This document shows, piece after piece, positions 1 to 9,699 of a stretch of 34,532 nt of DNA. The first letter of the stretch is position 1; every line of letters begins with the position of its first letter. The notes beneath the pieces are model-generated. The model made no database searches and was not told the origin of the DNA. It saw nothing but the letters and a program-made list of their open reading frames with translations. The stretch covers positions 1-34,532 of the forward strand of contig JAAUPF010000062.1 of the NCBI GenBank assembly GCA_012034575.1, given 5' to 3'. Both the position numbers and the translations under genes were made by a program. The DNA comes from Richelia sp. CSU_2_1. Its GTDB lineage: Bacteria; Cyanobacteriota; Cyanobacteriia; Cyanobacteriales; Microcoleaceae.

Positions 1-3000
1 GTCGGAGTCGGAGTTGGAGTCGGAGTTCCGGGCGTTGGCGTCGGAGTTGGCGTCGGAATTCCGGGCGTCGGCGTCGGTGTCGGCGTCGGCGTGGGAGTTG
101 GTATTGGTGCGATCGCAGTAATTACTGTCGCGCTTGCAGCAGAACCGTCATTATTGCTGGGATTCGGATCGCCCGTTGTCGAGGTACTGCGAGAAGTATT
201 GCTAAGACTACCGATCGCCGGTGCAATTAAACTTACAGTACGTGTAACGCTAGCACCGTTAGGCAAACTAGCGATCGGTCCAAAAGTTACTAACCCCGTT
301 ACCGGATCGTAAGTACCGCCATCAGAAGCCGCAACTCCCGTCAAACCGGGGACAATGCTGTCAGTAACCACCACATTGCCAGCCGGACTCGGCCCGATGT
401 TGGCAGTAGTAATTGTATAAGTAACAGTCTCACCTGTCGTAGCTGAGGTCGGGCCGCTCTTGGTAGTCGAAACATCCGCAGCAGCACCGATGACTGTGGT
501 TACTCGCCCTCCTGGCTGGTTGGGGCTGGCAACAGTCGAACCGTCATTGTTAGTTATGTTGGGATCTGGAGTGTCTGAACTACTGCGGACGATATTGGTA
601 ATGCTAGTGAGATTGGGTGGCGGCACAAAGGCGATCGTCCGGATCTCGGTTGCACCAACAGCAAGGCTGGGAACGACTGGGAAGGTGACAACACCAGTTG
701 CCGCGTCGTAAGTACCTCCATTAGAGATATTGACTCCCGTTAAACCCGGAATCAAGCTATCAGTGACAACTACATTGGCGGCCGGTACAGTGCCGAGGTT
801 AGTGGTGGTGATTCTGTAGGTAAGCTGTTCGCCGGAGTTGAGAGTGGGCGGGGCGGTTTTTTGAGTAACAACATCCGCACCAGAGGCGATCGAAGTTGTC
901 ACAGTTGCACCGCTATTATTAGCAGGATTGGGATCGGGAGTCGCCGCAGTGCTGCTTGCCGTACTGCCGATCGCGCCGCTTTGAGGTGCTGTCAGCCCGA
1001 TCGTCCGAGTCACGCTAGCACCATTTGCCAAATTGACGATCGGTCCAAAAGTCACCACCCCCGTCACCGGATCGTAAATTCCGCCATCTGATGCCGTAAC
1101 TCCCGTCAAACCTGGAATGATGCTGTCAGTAACCACCACATTTCCAGCAGCACTCGGACCGTTGTTAGTGGTAGTAATCGTGTAACTTAATGCTGCACCG
1201 GGACTTGCAGCCGTCGGTCCGGTTTTAGTCGTGACAATATCTGCACTGGGGGCGATCGTTGTACTGACAGATGAATTGGTGGCAGTGCCGTCTTTATTGG
1301 TGCTGCTACCGTCGTTGTTTGTGAGAATCGGGTCGGGAGTAGTTGAGGAACTCCGAGCCGTGCTGGTGATGATGTTAAAGTTCGCTGGCGCAGCAAAACT
1401 GATGGTGCGGAGAACTGTGCTGACAGGTAAAGATGCGATCGCTGGGAAGGTCACCAAACCCGTAGCCGCATCGTAAACGCCACCATCCGATACGCTAACT
1501 CCAATTAAACCCGGAACGAGACTGTCAGTAATGACAACATTCGCTGCGGGGTCCGGCCCGTTGTTTGTCGCCACCAGGCTGTAGGTAAGAGATGACCCAG
1601 CCGCCGCAGTAGCTGGACCATTTTTGATAGTAATCAGGTCAGCCACAGCATCAGTAACCGTGGTAGTGACCGAATTTATTGCATTTGAACCACTGTTATT
1701 CGCAAGGTCGGGGTCGAAAGTCGCCGCGTAGCTTGATGCTGCGCTAGTGAACGTGCGGCCGCTAATTAAACCGGGCGGTAAGCCCACTGTCATGGTATAG
1801 GTGACGCTTTCACCGGGATTGAGAACGGGAATTCTCGACCAAGTAACGTTCCGCGTCGAGTTTGAGTAGGTGCCGCCATTAGAAGCTATAACAACAGGAA
1901 CGGCTGGGAAAGCTGGCAGCAATTCACTGGGTATTTCATCTTGAACTAAAACTTGTTGAGCTGGTTGCAACCCCCGGTTTGTAGTAGTAATCGTGTAAGT
2001 AATGCTGCCCGCATTCTTGATGAATTGCGGCCCGCTTTTGATAGTAACAACATCAGCTTGATTTGCAGGAAAGGCATCGACTGTTTCGACTTTGAGGTTG
2101 CGAATTTCGTGAAAGTTAGTAGCAACACCCGTCGAACTGGCAAAACCAAATTTGAAATTAGCAGGTATCGCTCCGTTTGCAGTTGCTAGGTTGGGAATAT
2201 CTATTAAATTTTCCCCCGGCTCTGTAAAGGAGCCGTTATTATTCAAATCCAAAGCAACAGTGAGGCGGTTTGGTGTTGCTGAAGTCGGCGGAGCTAGGGT
2301 AATTTGAATGCTTCTTTTCGCTGCTTCTCGATTGGTAGTTGGAGGGTTGTCGAAGTTAAAAGCGGGATCTCTAAAGTCAATGGTTGCGGGAGTGTTGTCG
2401 ATGCCTATCGGAGAAATGGCATTTGTTAAAAACGCATAACCGCCTGCTTGATTGCCTCTAAGCGTGATTGAGTCCGGTCTGTAGCCTGACAGAGAGACTG
2501 GCGGATCGCCAGGTAGGGGGGGGATTGGTTGTGGTGCAGGTCCTGAACGCCCTTCGGTATTGTCAGAAAAACTCCCAAACTCGTCCAACCCAATGCCCAA
2601 ATAACCTCCCACCAATCCAGGAGTGCTGGGGAATGCAGGGGTGTTGAAGTTGGCGTAGCCCAGAGAACCGCCAAAACCTCCTGCTGCCGTCGGGCTGGCT
2701 GTTCCGTCAATCAGGAAGAAGCTAATACCATCTCCCGGCTGTGGGGTAATAAAATTGTTCGAGCCTTGAAAAGTAGAGCCACCGTAAGCAAAGAAATCGA
2801 AGGTCATTCTCAGACCATCTGCCGAGGAAATGGGGTTGTCGTAGAGGATAAAGCCTTGAGATGCTGAACCGTTGTTAGTCAATCTCAAAGCCCCTTGGCC
2901 CCCTGCATCGCCCCCTAAGCCGGGAAGCACCCCAGATAATGTTCCGGCAGTGATACCGGGAATTCCTTGGGTGTTGGCGGGAAAGACTGGATTGGGGTCG

Positions 3001-3728
3001 TAGACTCTGCCAGCTTGTCCCCGGTAAATCCAAGGTCCGGTGACTGTGGCGTTGGTAAATGTTTCGTTGACTAAGGTGCCGAGGACAAAGCTGTAAGCTT
3101 CCAGCACTTGTGTTTGAAATGCCAAACAAGCTGTCACTTCTCCTGCAACTACTTCTAATTCCCAGTCGCCGCCTTTGGCTGCACTTCCGGTTAAATTAGC
3201 AGAAGCTGCAATATTTGCACCCGTTATTTTCCGCAGTTGCTGTAGGAAATTCCTGCCGGTTTCTCCTGCTGCGACGCTGCAAGCTACCAGCAAAATGTCT
3301 CCGTTTTTAATTAAAGATTTTTGCCACTGTTGCAACTGGCTGCTGCAGTTTTCGATGCTGTTGCTGTTTAATTTAACAGCGCCGAGTTGCAGGCTGCCTG
3401 GTTCGCCGTGAGCGACGATTTGAATGCTGTCAAACCCGCCACGCAAAGCTAAAGTTTTGGTGATTTGTGCTATGCCGTCAGTTGTCGGATTGAGGAGAAA
3501 TGCTTCGGTTCCGGGTTTGATTCCGCTGGCTAATTGTTGCCAGTTCTCAACTCGCGAGTCGATGAAGGCGATGTGTTTTCCCTGTTTTGTCGGCAATTTC
3601 GGTCTGTTTGTGGCTCTGGAAACGGGAAAAAGTTCGATCGACTCTATTCCTCGTTCTGCCCGCGGCGCGCATTCTAGCAATACGTTTGCTGGCCGACTAG
3701 ATGCCGGATTTTTTGGTATAGATTTCAT
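1..3728 (-). CDS. DUF4347 / DUF11-repeat giant surface protein (C-terminus off the left edge)
   Basis: The reading frame is open from the ATG at 3728 to the window edge, so 1242 residues are visible and the protein continues. Residues about 50-215 form a DUF4347 domain (HIAFIDSRVENW, IVAHGEPGSLQLG, LLVACSVAAG), the usual N-terminus of very large cyanobacterial surface or secreted proteins. Residues about 220-490 look like an L-type-lectin-like beta sandwich (GDGISFFLIDG near residue 330, GLDEFGSF). About five DUF11 repeats follow from residue 555 to 1190, each with a TTNxGPxPAxNVVVTDS-type core and a GLTGV..SDGGTYD segment. The visible part ends in a Thr-Pro dipeptide linker. There is no classical signal peptide. 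The role is probably adhesion or cell-surface structure (inference). The many plus-strand ORFs here are antisense shadows of the repeats. The domain calls are firm; the function is not. Confidence 0.85.
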   Translation of the reverse strand, partial: MKSIPKNPASSRPANVLLECAPRAERGIESIELFPVSRATNRPKLPTKQGKHIAFIDSRVENWQQLASGIKPGTEAFLLNPTTDGIAQITKTLALRGGFDSIQIVAHGEPGSLQLGAVKLNSNSIENCSSQLQQWQKSLIKNGDILLVACSVAAGETGRNFLQQLRKITGANIAASANLTGSAAKGGDWELEVVAGEVTACLAFQTQVLEAYSFVLGTLVNETFTNATVTGPWIYRGQAGRVYDPNPVFPANTQGIPGITAGTLSGVLPGLGGDAGGQGALRLTNNGSASQGFILYDNPISSADGLRMTFDFFAYGGSTFQGSNNFITPQPGDGISFFLIDGTASPTAAGGFGGSLGYANFNTPAFPSTPGLVGGYLGIGLDEFGSFSDNTEGRSGPAPQPIPPLPGDPPVSLSGYRPDSITLRGNQAGGYAFLTNAISPIGIDNTPATIDFRDPAFNFDNPPTTNREAAKRSIQITLAPPTSATPNRLTVALDLNNNGSFTEPGENLIDIPNLATANGAIPANFKFGFASSTGVATNFHEIRNLKVETVDAFPANQADVVTIKSGPQFIKNAGSITYTITTTNRGLQPAQQVLVQDEIPSELLPAFPAVPVVIASNGGTYSNSTRNVTWSRIPVLNPGESVTYTMTVGLPPGLISGRTFTSAASSYAATFDPDLANNSGSNAINSVTTTVTDAVADLITIKNGPATAAAGSSLTYSLVATNNGPDPAANVVITDSLVPGLIGVSVSDGGVYDAATGLVTFPAIASLPVSTVLRTISFAAPANFNIITSTARSSSTTPDPILTNNDGSSTNKDGTATNSSVSTTIAPSADIVTTKTGPTAASPGAALSYTITTTNNGPSAAGNVVVTDSIIPGLTGVTASDGGIYDPVTGVVTFGPIVNLANGASVTRTIGLTAPQSGAIGSTASSTAATPDPNPANNSGATVTTSIASGADVVTQKTAPPTLNSGEQLTYRITTTNLGTVPAANVVVTDSLIPGLTGVNISNGGTYDAATGVVTFPVVPSLAVGATEIRTIAFVPPPNLTSITNIVRSSSDTPDPNITNNDGSTVASPNQPGGRVTTVIGAAADVSTTKSGPTSATTGETVTYTITTANIGPSPAGNVVVTDSIVPGLTGVAASDGGTYDPVTGLVTFGPIASLPNGASVTRTVSLIAPAIGSLSNTSRSTSTTGDPNPSNNDGSAASATVITAIAPIPTPTPTPTPTPTPGIPTPTPTPTPGTPTPTPTP

Positions 3729-3935
3729 GTTTTCTTGGTACTGAGGTTGATTTAGCAATTGAACGAAAATGCCCGAGCTTTGGGAAATTTTCCCAAGTCA
3801 AACGCGATCGCAGTTGTGCATTTATCCTTTATTTCCCGCCCGCGCGAGCATCGCACCCTTGATTTCAATAAATTTGATTTGACAATTAAAGATTGAATAA
3901 GTTTTCCGGTAATTCTCTGCTACAGAGTGGGAAAC

Positions 3936-4142
3936 TTATCCATTTATATCTTTCACAGAAATTATATATCGATAGTGAGTAGAACCTCGGATAATTACTT
4001 TAATTCTGGTCGGGCTGATTCTTTCGCTGTCTACAGTCAGGCTACCGTAGCCTGTTTCTTGCCAAGCCTGAGTCAACAAGCTCTCGATTTTGGCGAAAAT
4101 ACGACTCACCGAGGTCTCGGTGTTTTCTGGTTCGATTGACAT
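3936..4142 (-). CDS. small hypothetical protein (68 aa)
   Basis: A 68-residue ORF begins MSIEPENTETSVSRIF, followed by an amphipathic segment (AKIESLLTQAWQETGYGSL) and a beta-rich C-terminus (RIKVIIRGSTHYRYIISV). The composition is that of a small soluble alpha/beta protein, and the GYGSL-then-strand pattern faintly recalls small DUF2292-like proteins, but no family can be assigned. It lies in its own interval between the surface-protein start and the glycosyltransferase end. No clear ribosome-binding site precedes the ATG. The opposite strand has a similar-length ORF whose translation looks less protein-like, so the minus frame is preferred. Confidence 0.5.
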   Translation of the reverse strand: MSIEPENTETSVSRIFAKIESLLTQAWQETGYGSLTVDSERISPTRIKVIIRGSTHYRYIISVKDING

Positions 4143-4335
4143 ACTGTATTAGTTGCGATACAAGTTGACCGACTGTCGCCGGCAGTGTTTGCTTCCCTCT
4201 ATTAACCTATCAGGAGAATTTTGCTGTTTTTATGCAAATCGGCAATTTTTTTTACAAAACTTTATATAAGGTGGCAATGCAAAACGCGCGCGCGTACATC
4301 AAGTCCCTCTTCCTTCTGCCTTCGGCTATAAGCGC

Positions 4336-5985
4336 TTATTTTTTGGTAATTTTCCAGATATCGAGTCCTGAATTACCCGCAACTGGCTCTATTTTGTATT
4401 TTTGTGTTTCCTCAATTCCCGATCGCAACATATCTGACGGCTTGTATAAAAATACATCGCTGAAACCGCCGGGAATTGTAGGAATGTTAGTTTTTTTAAC
4501 AGCTAATTCCCGACGTTTTCTGTAAGTTCTGTAGCAAGAAGTGTAGCATTGGGGCTGGATTAATAGTTTGACTTTTGGTTCCAGCCGATAGCTTAAAGGC
4601 ATCATATAGGCGATATTAGCATCGCTGACAATCAGGGGATTGCTGGCTAAATTCACCGTTCTAGCTACTTCTAAATCTGCCCGCAGCCAACCGCTGCCTT
4701 TATTCCACCAAGTTTCAGCTTGAGAACTAATTCCTGCGGAGATTGTGCCGATCGCAAACAGAGCAACTATAACTATTTTCCAAAATCTTTGCTGTTTGAA
4801 ATTATCTGAATTTAAACCGAGTTTTACGGACAGCAAGTAAGCAACTGCTAGCTGCATTCCTACATAGCAAGGAACTAAATATCGCGGATTTGCCGATCGC
4901 CTGCCACCTCTAATTAGATCCGGTACTGCTAAAAATAGCGCCGTTGTAGCAATTAATAATAGCAGCATTACCCACACCCGCTTTGGAGTGTGGCGGCAGA
5001 GAAAATAAATCGCGTATCCCACTAAAGCTAGTATCGCTAAAGTCAGGGGCAATAGTAAAGCTAATTGCGCCGCATTTGCCGTGCCATCAATGCCAAAATC
5101 AAAAAAACCGATGCAGATAGAACCCGCCCAACGGGTAACTAATCTCAATAAATTTGATTGTTCGATCCAAATTGTGGTACTTCTAATTTGATTGAAGTTT
5201 TCCACAGAATTTACTAGGGTGGGAATGAAAGCAATTAAAGCAGCTAAACCTGCTAGATAATAGGCAATAAATGATTTAAGATCGCGCCAGTTGGCAATTA
5301 CTCCCACGTAGATTGCGTGGGCTGCTGCGACGCAGACAAATAACAAATGAGTGTAGAGTCCCGCTGTTAATGCGATCGCGTAAAGAGTCCAGGAAGAAAC
5401 GAAGACAACTAATTTTTGATTTTCTCGCATAGCCCGCAGCAGCGCAGCACTTGATAAAATAGTAGTTACCGCCCACAAACTGTACTGTCTCGCTTCTTGG
5501 GCAAACAGGATGTGGTAGGGAGAAATTGCGAAAATTGCCACTGCAATCCATGCTGCTGTTGAAGATGCAAATAACTCCCAAGCCAGCCAATAAATAGCGG
5601 GAAATACTAACAAGCTAATGACGGCGGCCAAACTTCTCATCGCAGTAACGGAACTACCGAATTGCTGCGCCCAAAATCTTGCCATTACGTAATACAGCGG
5701 CGGGTGTTGGGGGTCTTCTGTTGCTAGGGAATTTAGGGTGTCAGTTAGAGTTTTTGAGGAATTTACCTGCTTGTATTTTTGTAAATCTGGGGGCGAGATG
5801 ATTTGTTGGTACGAAATTTCTTTCAGCATTTCGGCTTCGGTGTAGCCAGAAACTCTCAGAGAAGTGTATGTTTCGTCGATCCAGTAAAACTTGCGATCGA
5901 GATTGACAAAGCGAAATAAAATCCCGATCGCTAATACGGCGATTATTAGAATACCCAACCAATTTCGAGGAAAGTTCAAACGCAT
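4336..5985 (-). CDS. GT39/ArnT-like polytopic membrane glycosyltransferase
   Basis: 549 residues with about ten or more hydrophobic segments. The first transmembrane helix (LGILIIAVLAIGILFRFV) is followed at once by WIDETYTSL, with Asp37-Glu38 in the first extracytoplasmic loop. This acidic pair after TM1 is the hallmark of the PMT/ArnT/GT-C superfamily, which uses lipid-linked sugars. DPQHPPLYYVMARFW near residue 92 is the second family landmark, and AQEARQYSLW follows TM4. The C-terminal third is a soluble domain with YRTYRKRRELAVKK. Known for the family: glycosyl transfer from polyprenyl-phosphate sugars to protein or lipid at the outer face of the plasma membrane. Acceptor and sugar cannot be read from the sequence. 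It sits downstream of no obvious partner, and the surface protein to its left is only a possible substrate. Confidence 0.85.
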   Translation of the reverse strand: MRLNFPRNWLGILIIAVLAIGILFRFVNLDRKFYWIDETYTSLRVSGYTEAEMLKEISYQQIISPPDLQKYKQVNSSKTLTDTLNSLATEDPQHPPLYYVMARFWAQQFGSSVTAMRSLAAVISLLVFPAIYWLAWELFASSTAAWIAVAIFAISPYHILFAQEARQYSLWAVTTILSSAALLRAMRENQKLVVFVSSWTLYAIALTAGLYTHLLFVCVAAAHAIYVGVIANWRDLKSFIAYYLAGLAALIAFIPTLVNSVENFNQIRSTTIWIEQSNLLRLVTRWAGSICIGFFDFGIDGTANAAQLALLLPLTLAILALVGYAIYFLCRHTPKRVWVMLLLLIATTALFLAVPDLIRGGRRSANPRYLVPCYVGMQLAVAYLLSVKLGLNSDNFKQQRFWKIVIVALFAIGTISAGISSQAETWWNKGSGWLRADLEVARTVNLASNPLIVSDANIAYMMPLSYRLEPKVKLLIQPQCYTSCYRTYRKRRELAVKKTNIPTIPGGFSDVFLYKPSDMLRSGIEETQKYKIEPVAGNSGLDIWKITKK

Positions 5986-6076
5986 TTTTTCAGCTAAAAT
6001 TCACTTGGTTCGCAATTTACTCAGAATTATATCTTGTTGAAATTACGAATAGATTTCGGAGTCCAACCAATTTTCA

Positions 6077-6325
6077 TCAATCGTCCAACTCCGCCATAAA
6101 ATCAGCTACAGACCCAAATTTAACATTGCCCTCTGTATACTCTTGACGAACTTCTGTTACTTCTTTTAGCAATTCATTATTCAGTAAAAAATCAGAAAAG
6201 TAGTAAAAGCGAGTTCGATCGACCGCAATTAAGTAAAGTTCGTCGTATCTACAAAAGCTCGATCGTCCATGAATGCGTAGGGTGCGTTGCCACAAACAAA
6301 TCTCGCTTGCGGGCACTCTTGGCAC
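6077..6325 (-). CDS. small antitoxin-like ORF, N-terminus probably replaced by a repeat
   Basis: The C-terminal half (LLKEVTEVRQEYTEGNVKFG, then SVADFMAELDD) has the charged-helix plus terminal ELDD pattern seen in small cyanobacterial antitoxins of RelB/Phd type. The first 25 or so residues (MPRVPASEICLWQRTLRIHG) derive from a GC-rich palindromic repeat at about 6275-6370 and look non-native. I therefore suspect the original 5' end was lost or displaced by the repeat. No toxin gene follows: the next gene on this strand is the glycosyltransferase. It could be a decayed remnant rather than an expressed gene. The family call is weak. Confidence 0.35.
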   Translation of the reverse strand: MPRVPASEICLWQRTLRIHGRSSFCRYDELYLIAVDRTRFYYFSDFLLNNELLKEVTEVRQEYTEGNVKFGSVADFMAELDD

Positions 6326-6370
6326 CCCCTCCGCAACGCGGGGCCCCTACTGGCGAATATTATCGAGGGA
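6275..6370. repeat. GC-rich interspersed repeat
   Basis: Contains TAGGGTGCGTTG near 6278 and GGACGCACC near 6372 as loosely inverted ends, and the internal motif CTCCGCAACGCGGGGCCCC. The CTCCGCAACGC..GGGCCC core recurs at 17892-17910, so this is an interspersed intergenic repeat, not unique sequence. It overlaps the 5' end of the small ORF at 6077-6325. Confidence 0.5.
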
Positions 6371-6486
6371 CGCACCAGATCGCATCATAAAGGGCGTAAG
6401 TAACTGCTAAGAAAAGAAGGATTAATTAAGTCAACCTAATTAAAAGAAAGTTTCAGATTGCTAAACAGCTTGATGTATGAGCATTC

Positions 6487-6520
6487 TTCCTTCATCCTTC
6501 ATCCTTCATCCTTCTTCCTT
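6487..6520. repeat. STRR: heptanucleotide tandem repeat (CCTTCAT)n
   Basis: Three to four consecutive CCTTCAT units, then degenerate CCTTCTT units, end just before the putA stop codon. Short tandemly repeated heptamers between genes are characteristic of filamentous cyanobacteria. Confidence 0.75.
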
Positions 6521-6524
6521 CTTC

Positions 6525-9500
6525 TTAATCGTCTATTCCTTCGATCGGCGCAAAACCCTGCCGCTGAATGTTTTCAGTGATGGTTCTCGGTTCGAGGAAT
6601 TGCAGCAAATAATCGGGGCCACCAGCTTTTGAACCAACTCCAGAAAGTTTGAATCCTCCGAAAGGTTGGCGCGATACAACTGCGCCTGTGGTTCCGCGAT
6701 TGATATACAGATTTCCGACTTCAAAATCTGATTGGGCGCGATCGATATGCGAAGGCGTGCGAGAATACAATCCGCCGGTTAATGCAAAGTTTGTATTGTT
6801 AGCAATCGCTAAAGCTTCGCTAAAATTCTTCGCCCGAATTACCGATAACACCGGACCAAAAATTTCTTCTTGGGCGAGAGTTGCTGTCGGTGATACTTCG
6901 GTAACAATGACTGGCCCGACAAAATACCCTGTTTCCGGGGCCGGCATTTCTAAGGCTATTTTACCTTCAGCGCGACCTTTTTCAATGTATTCGCGAATCC
7001 GAGATTGTGCGTTTGCATCGATGACAGGGCCGACTTGAGTGCCGGGATTTTCAGCAGGACCGATATTGAGCGATCGAGCTGCTTCTACCAATCTTTCGAC
7101 AAAATTATCGTACACCGATTCTACTACGATCGCGCGCGAACAAGCGGAACATTTTTGACCGCTATATCCGAAAGCCGAATAAACAACTCCGGCTACGGCT
7201 TGGTCTAAATCTGCACTTTCATCGACAATAATTGCATTCTTGCCGCCCATTTCTGCAATCACTCGTTTCAAGTGTTTTTGTCCCGGCTGCAAAATTGCAG
7301 CATCGGCATAAATTCTGCATCCAACTTCTTGGGAACCGGTGAAAGTAATCATCTGAACGTCGGGATGTTTCACCATGTAAGCCCCGACTGTGGAACCTTT
7401 GCAAGGTACGTATTGAAATACGCCTTTGGGAATCCCAGCTTCGAGCAAAATTTCGGCAATCTTTGCTGCAATTACTGAAGAAACTTCGGCGGGTTTGAGT
7501 AAAGTGCAGTTACCTGCAACTAGGGAAGCTACTGTCATACCCACCGGAATTGCGAGAGGGAAATTCCAAGGGGAAATAATTAAAGAAATGCCGCGCGGCT
7601 GATAGCTGTAGCGGTTGGTTTCTCCAGCAATATCGTAATTTTTGCCTTGTTCCAAGCGTTCCATTTCGTCGGCGTAGTAGCGGCAAAAATCAATTGCTTC
7701 GGAAACTTCCGCATCGCCTTCTCTGAGGGCTTTTCCGACTTCAAATACCATCCAGGCTGACAGTTCGTGCCGCCTTTGTTCCATCAATTCCGCTGCTTTG
7801 CGGAGGACGCCGGCGCGCTGGCGGGCGGGGGTTTTCCGCCAGTCGGTAAAGGCTGCTTTAGCTGCTTCGATCGCGCTTTTGGCTTGCGCTTCTGACAGCA
7901 ATCCGATTTTGCCGACTACTTCTTCTGGCTTGGAAGGATTCAGGGAATTAACTGTTGTTTCGGTGTTTTGGTATTCGCCGTTAATTAGGGGAAAATAGGT
8001 TTTTCCTAATGAAGAACGCACGAATTTTATCGCTGTTTCTGCTCGATCGCGCAAGTCGGTATCTGCATAGTCGGTGTCGGCGACATTGGGAAATACTCGC
8101 TGGTAATTCAGTTTGTCATTAGTGCTAACAACTGGGGCGGCTAATAATTGTTCGATCGGGATTTCTTCGGAACTTTGACGCACGAAGGAACTGTTAGCTG
8201 TATTCTCCAACAAACGGCGGATTAAATAAGCCATTCCCGGCAACAAATCGCCGTAGGGACAGTAGACTCGAACGCGATAACCTCGATCGACCAACAGCTT
8301 AGCTAATTTGTCGCCCATGCCGTACAATACCTGCATTTCAAAGCGGCGGCGCGGGATTTTGAGAGTTTCGACGATCGCGATCGCCCTGGCTTGCGATCGC
8401 ACGTTATGGCTGCCGATTGCTGCATACAAATATTCGTGATTTTCTAACAGCAACTGCGTCATTTCTTCAAAATTAGCATCGGTAGCTGCTTTGTCGTTGT
8501 AAACTGGTTGCGGCCAATCTTTCTGCATGGCTTTGATAGTTTCCTGATCCCAGTAAGCGCCTTTGACCAAACGCACGGTTACGGGATTTCCCCGCTGTTT
8601 CGCCCAGGCAATTAAGTCTTGCAAATCTTGTTTGCTGTCGCGCAAATAGGCTTGCAATGTGATGCCGATATCGGTGCGAGTTTTAAACTCATCTTCTAAC
8701 AGCAAATCTTTGAGAATGCTGAGGGTCAAACTCTTATAAACGTACTGTTCCATGTCGAAGTGAACTGCCGCGCCCAACTCTTTCGCTTTGCGCAATAAAA
8801 TGCGAATGCGATCGCTTACTTTGGCTTCGCTACCTTTAGCATCCAGGGGATCGAATTGAGAGTAAAAAGCTGTTAATTTTACGGATACTTGCACTCGCGG
8901 CAGAGTTTCGCCGTCAGCTTTATCAATTGCTTCAACCAGCGGCCAATTTTTAGCAGCAATACTCAATTTTGCCATCAATTCCAAATAGCGATCGAGATAT
9001 TTTTGCGCTTCAGCTTCAGTAATTACAGCTTCTCCCAACAAGTCAACTGTAAAAGCCATTTTATCTTTGCGCAATCGCTCTAAAGTTTTAATTACCTGCT
9101 CGATCTTTTCGCCAGAAATATACTTGTGTGCTAAAGTTTCTACAGCAGGTGCAACCGTGGTGGCCGCTAATTGGCCGGGCATCGAATCGGGGTTAGCAAA
9201 ATTGAGCAATTTTTTCAATGCTTCCGGCAATTCTACCTCTTCAGCAGTCAGGTATTCTTGCAAGTGGCGGGCAATTTCCGGCCTGCTGCGGAGGGCGGGC
9301 AAACAATCGATAAATCGAAACAACTGCACGCGCAATCCGGGACTGGCCATCGCCCAATCCATGAGTTTATCATCCCAGCGCATTTGGTCTTGCAGTTGAC
9401 CGAAAAAAGAGCGCTTTTTCTCTTGAGTTGCCTTGAGAATTTCTTTGGCAATTTCTTGAGTTTTGGCTTCGTAGATGCTTTCAGATACTTGTGCGATCAT
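6525..9500 (-). CDS. putA: bifunctional proline dehydrogenase / delta-1-pyrroline-5-carboxylate dehydrogenase
   Basis: A 991-residue enzyme that oxidises proline to glutamate in two steps: an FAD-dependent PRODH barrel, then an NAD-dependent aldehyde dehydrogenase. N-terminal half: FYSQFDPLD, RLVKGAYWDQET, HNVRSQARAI and RRRFEMQVLYGMGD, with YCPYGDLLPGMAYLIRRL at the substrate/FAD end of the barrel. C-terminal half: SPWNFPLAIP, AEMGGKNAIIVDE (general base Glu), SGQKCSACSR with catalytic Cys784, and EIFGPVLSVI. The length matches cyanobacterial PutA proteins, which lack the N-terminal ribbon-helix-helix DNA-binding domain of enterobacterial PutA, so autoregulation is not expected. It appears monocistronic and is flanked by repeat-rich spacers on both sides. 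Confidence 0.97.
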   Translation of the reverse strand: MIAQVSESIYEAKTQEIAKEILKATQEKKRSFFGQLQDQMRWDDKLMDWAMASPGLRVQLFRFIDCLPALRSRPEIARHLQEYLTAEEVELPEALKKLLNFANPDSMPGQLAATTVAPAVETLAHKYISGEKIEQVIKTLERLRKDKMAFTVDLLGEAVITEAEAQKYLDRYLELMAKLSIAAKNWPLVEAIDKADGETLPRVQVSVKLTAFYSQFDPLDAKGSEAKVSDRIRILLRKAKELGAAVHFDMEQYVYKSLTLSILKDLLLEDEFKTRTDIGITLQAYLRDSKQDLQDLIAWAKQRGNPVTVRLVKGAYWDQETIKAMQKDWPQPVYNDKAATDANFEEMTQLLLENHEYLYAAIGSHNVRSQARAIAIVETLKIPRRRFEMQVLYGMGDKLAKLLVDRGYRVRVYCPYGDLLPGMAYLIRRLLENTANSSFVRQSSEEIPIEQLLAAPVVSTNDKLNYQRVFPNVADTDYADTDLRDRAETAIKFVRSSLGKTYFPLINGEYQNTETTVNSLNPSKPEEVVGKIGLLSEAQAKSAIEAAKAAFTDWRKTPARQRAGVLRKAAELMEQRRHELSAWMVFEVGKALREGDAEVSEAIDFCRYYADEMERLEQGKNYDIAGETNRYSYQPRGISLIISPWNFPLAIPVGMTVASLVAGNCTLLKPAEVSSVIAAKIAEILLEAGIPKGVFQYVPCKGSTVGAYMVKHPDVQMITFTGSQEVGCRIYADAAILQPGQKHLKRVIAEMGGKNAIIVDESADLDQAVAGVVYSAFGYSGQKCSACSRAIVVESVYDNFVERLVEAARSLNIGPAENPGTQVGPVIDANAQSRIREYIEKGRAEGKIALEMPAPETGYFVGPVIVTEVSPTATLAQEEIFGPVLSVIRAKNFSEALAIANNTNFALTGGLYSRTPSHIDRAQSDFEVGNLYINRGTTGAVVSRQPFGGFKLSGVGSKAGGPDYLLQFLEPRTITENIQRQGFAPIEGIDD

Positions 9501-9514
9501 TGGTAGTTGATAGT

Positions 9515-9582
9515 TGGTAATGGGTAATGGGTAATGGGCGCAGCGTAGCGGAGGGAATTGGTAATTGGTAATTGGTAATAGT
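9515..9582. repeat. two adjacent STRR heptanucleotide blocks
   Basis: Block one is about three units of GGTAATG/TAATGGG (9516-9538). Block two is about three units of AATTGGT (9555-9579). A GCGCAGCGTAGCGGAGGG spacer separates them. They lie in the 5' spacer of putA, immediately upstream of its start codon, so they could affect its leader. Confidence 0.75.
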
Positions 9583-9699
9583 TGACAGTTGACCTATAAT
9601 TTAGGTTAGGCATTGAGACTACTACATTTTGGAAAAATGCGATCGACCTCGATCGGGAGTTGAATGCGATCTAGCACTCTGTCAATTACCATAAACAAA

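Noticed and set aside
91..1476. Several plus-strand ORFs of 70-83 residues with similar sequences.
   Set aside because: They are antisense shadows of the DUF11 repeats; their similarity to each other reflects the repeats on the minus strand.
4232..4525. A 97-residue plus-strand ORF after the small hypothetical gene.
   Set aside because: Most of it is antisense to the glycosyltransferase C-terminus, and the remaining 100 bp are low-complexity.
6487..9582. Tandem heptamers around putA considered as a CRISPR array or transposon ends.
   Set aside because: The units are 7 bp with no spacers, and they differ on the two sides of putA. They fit STRR elements, not CRISPR or terminal repeats.
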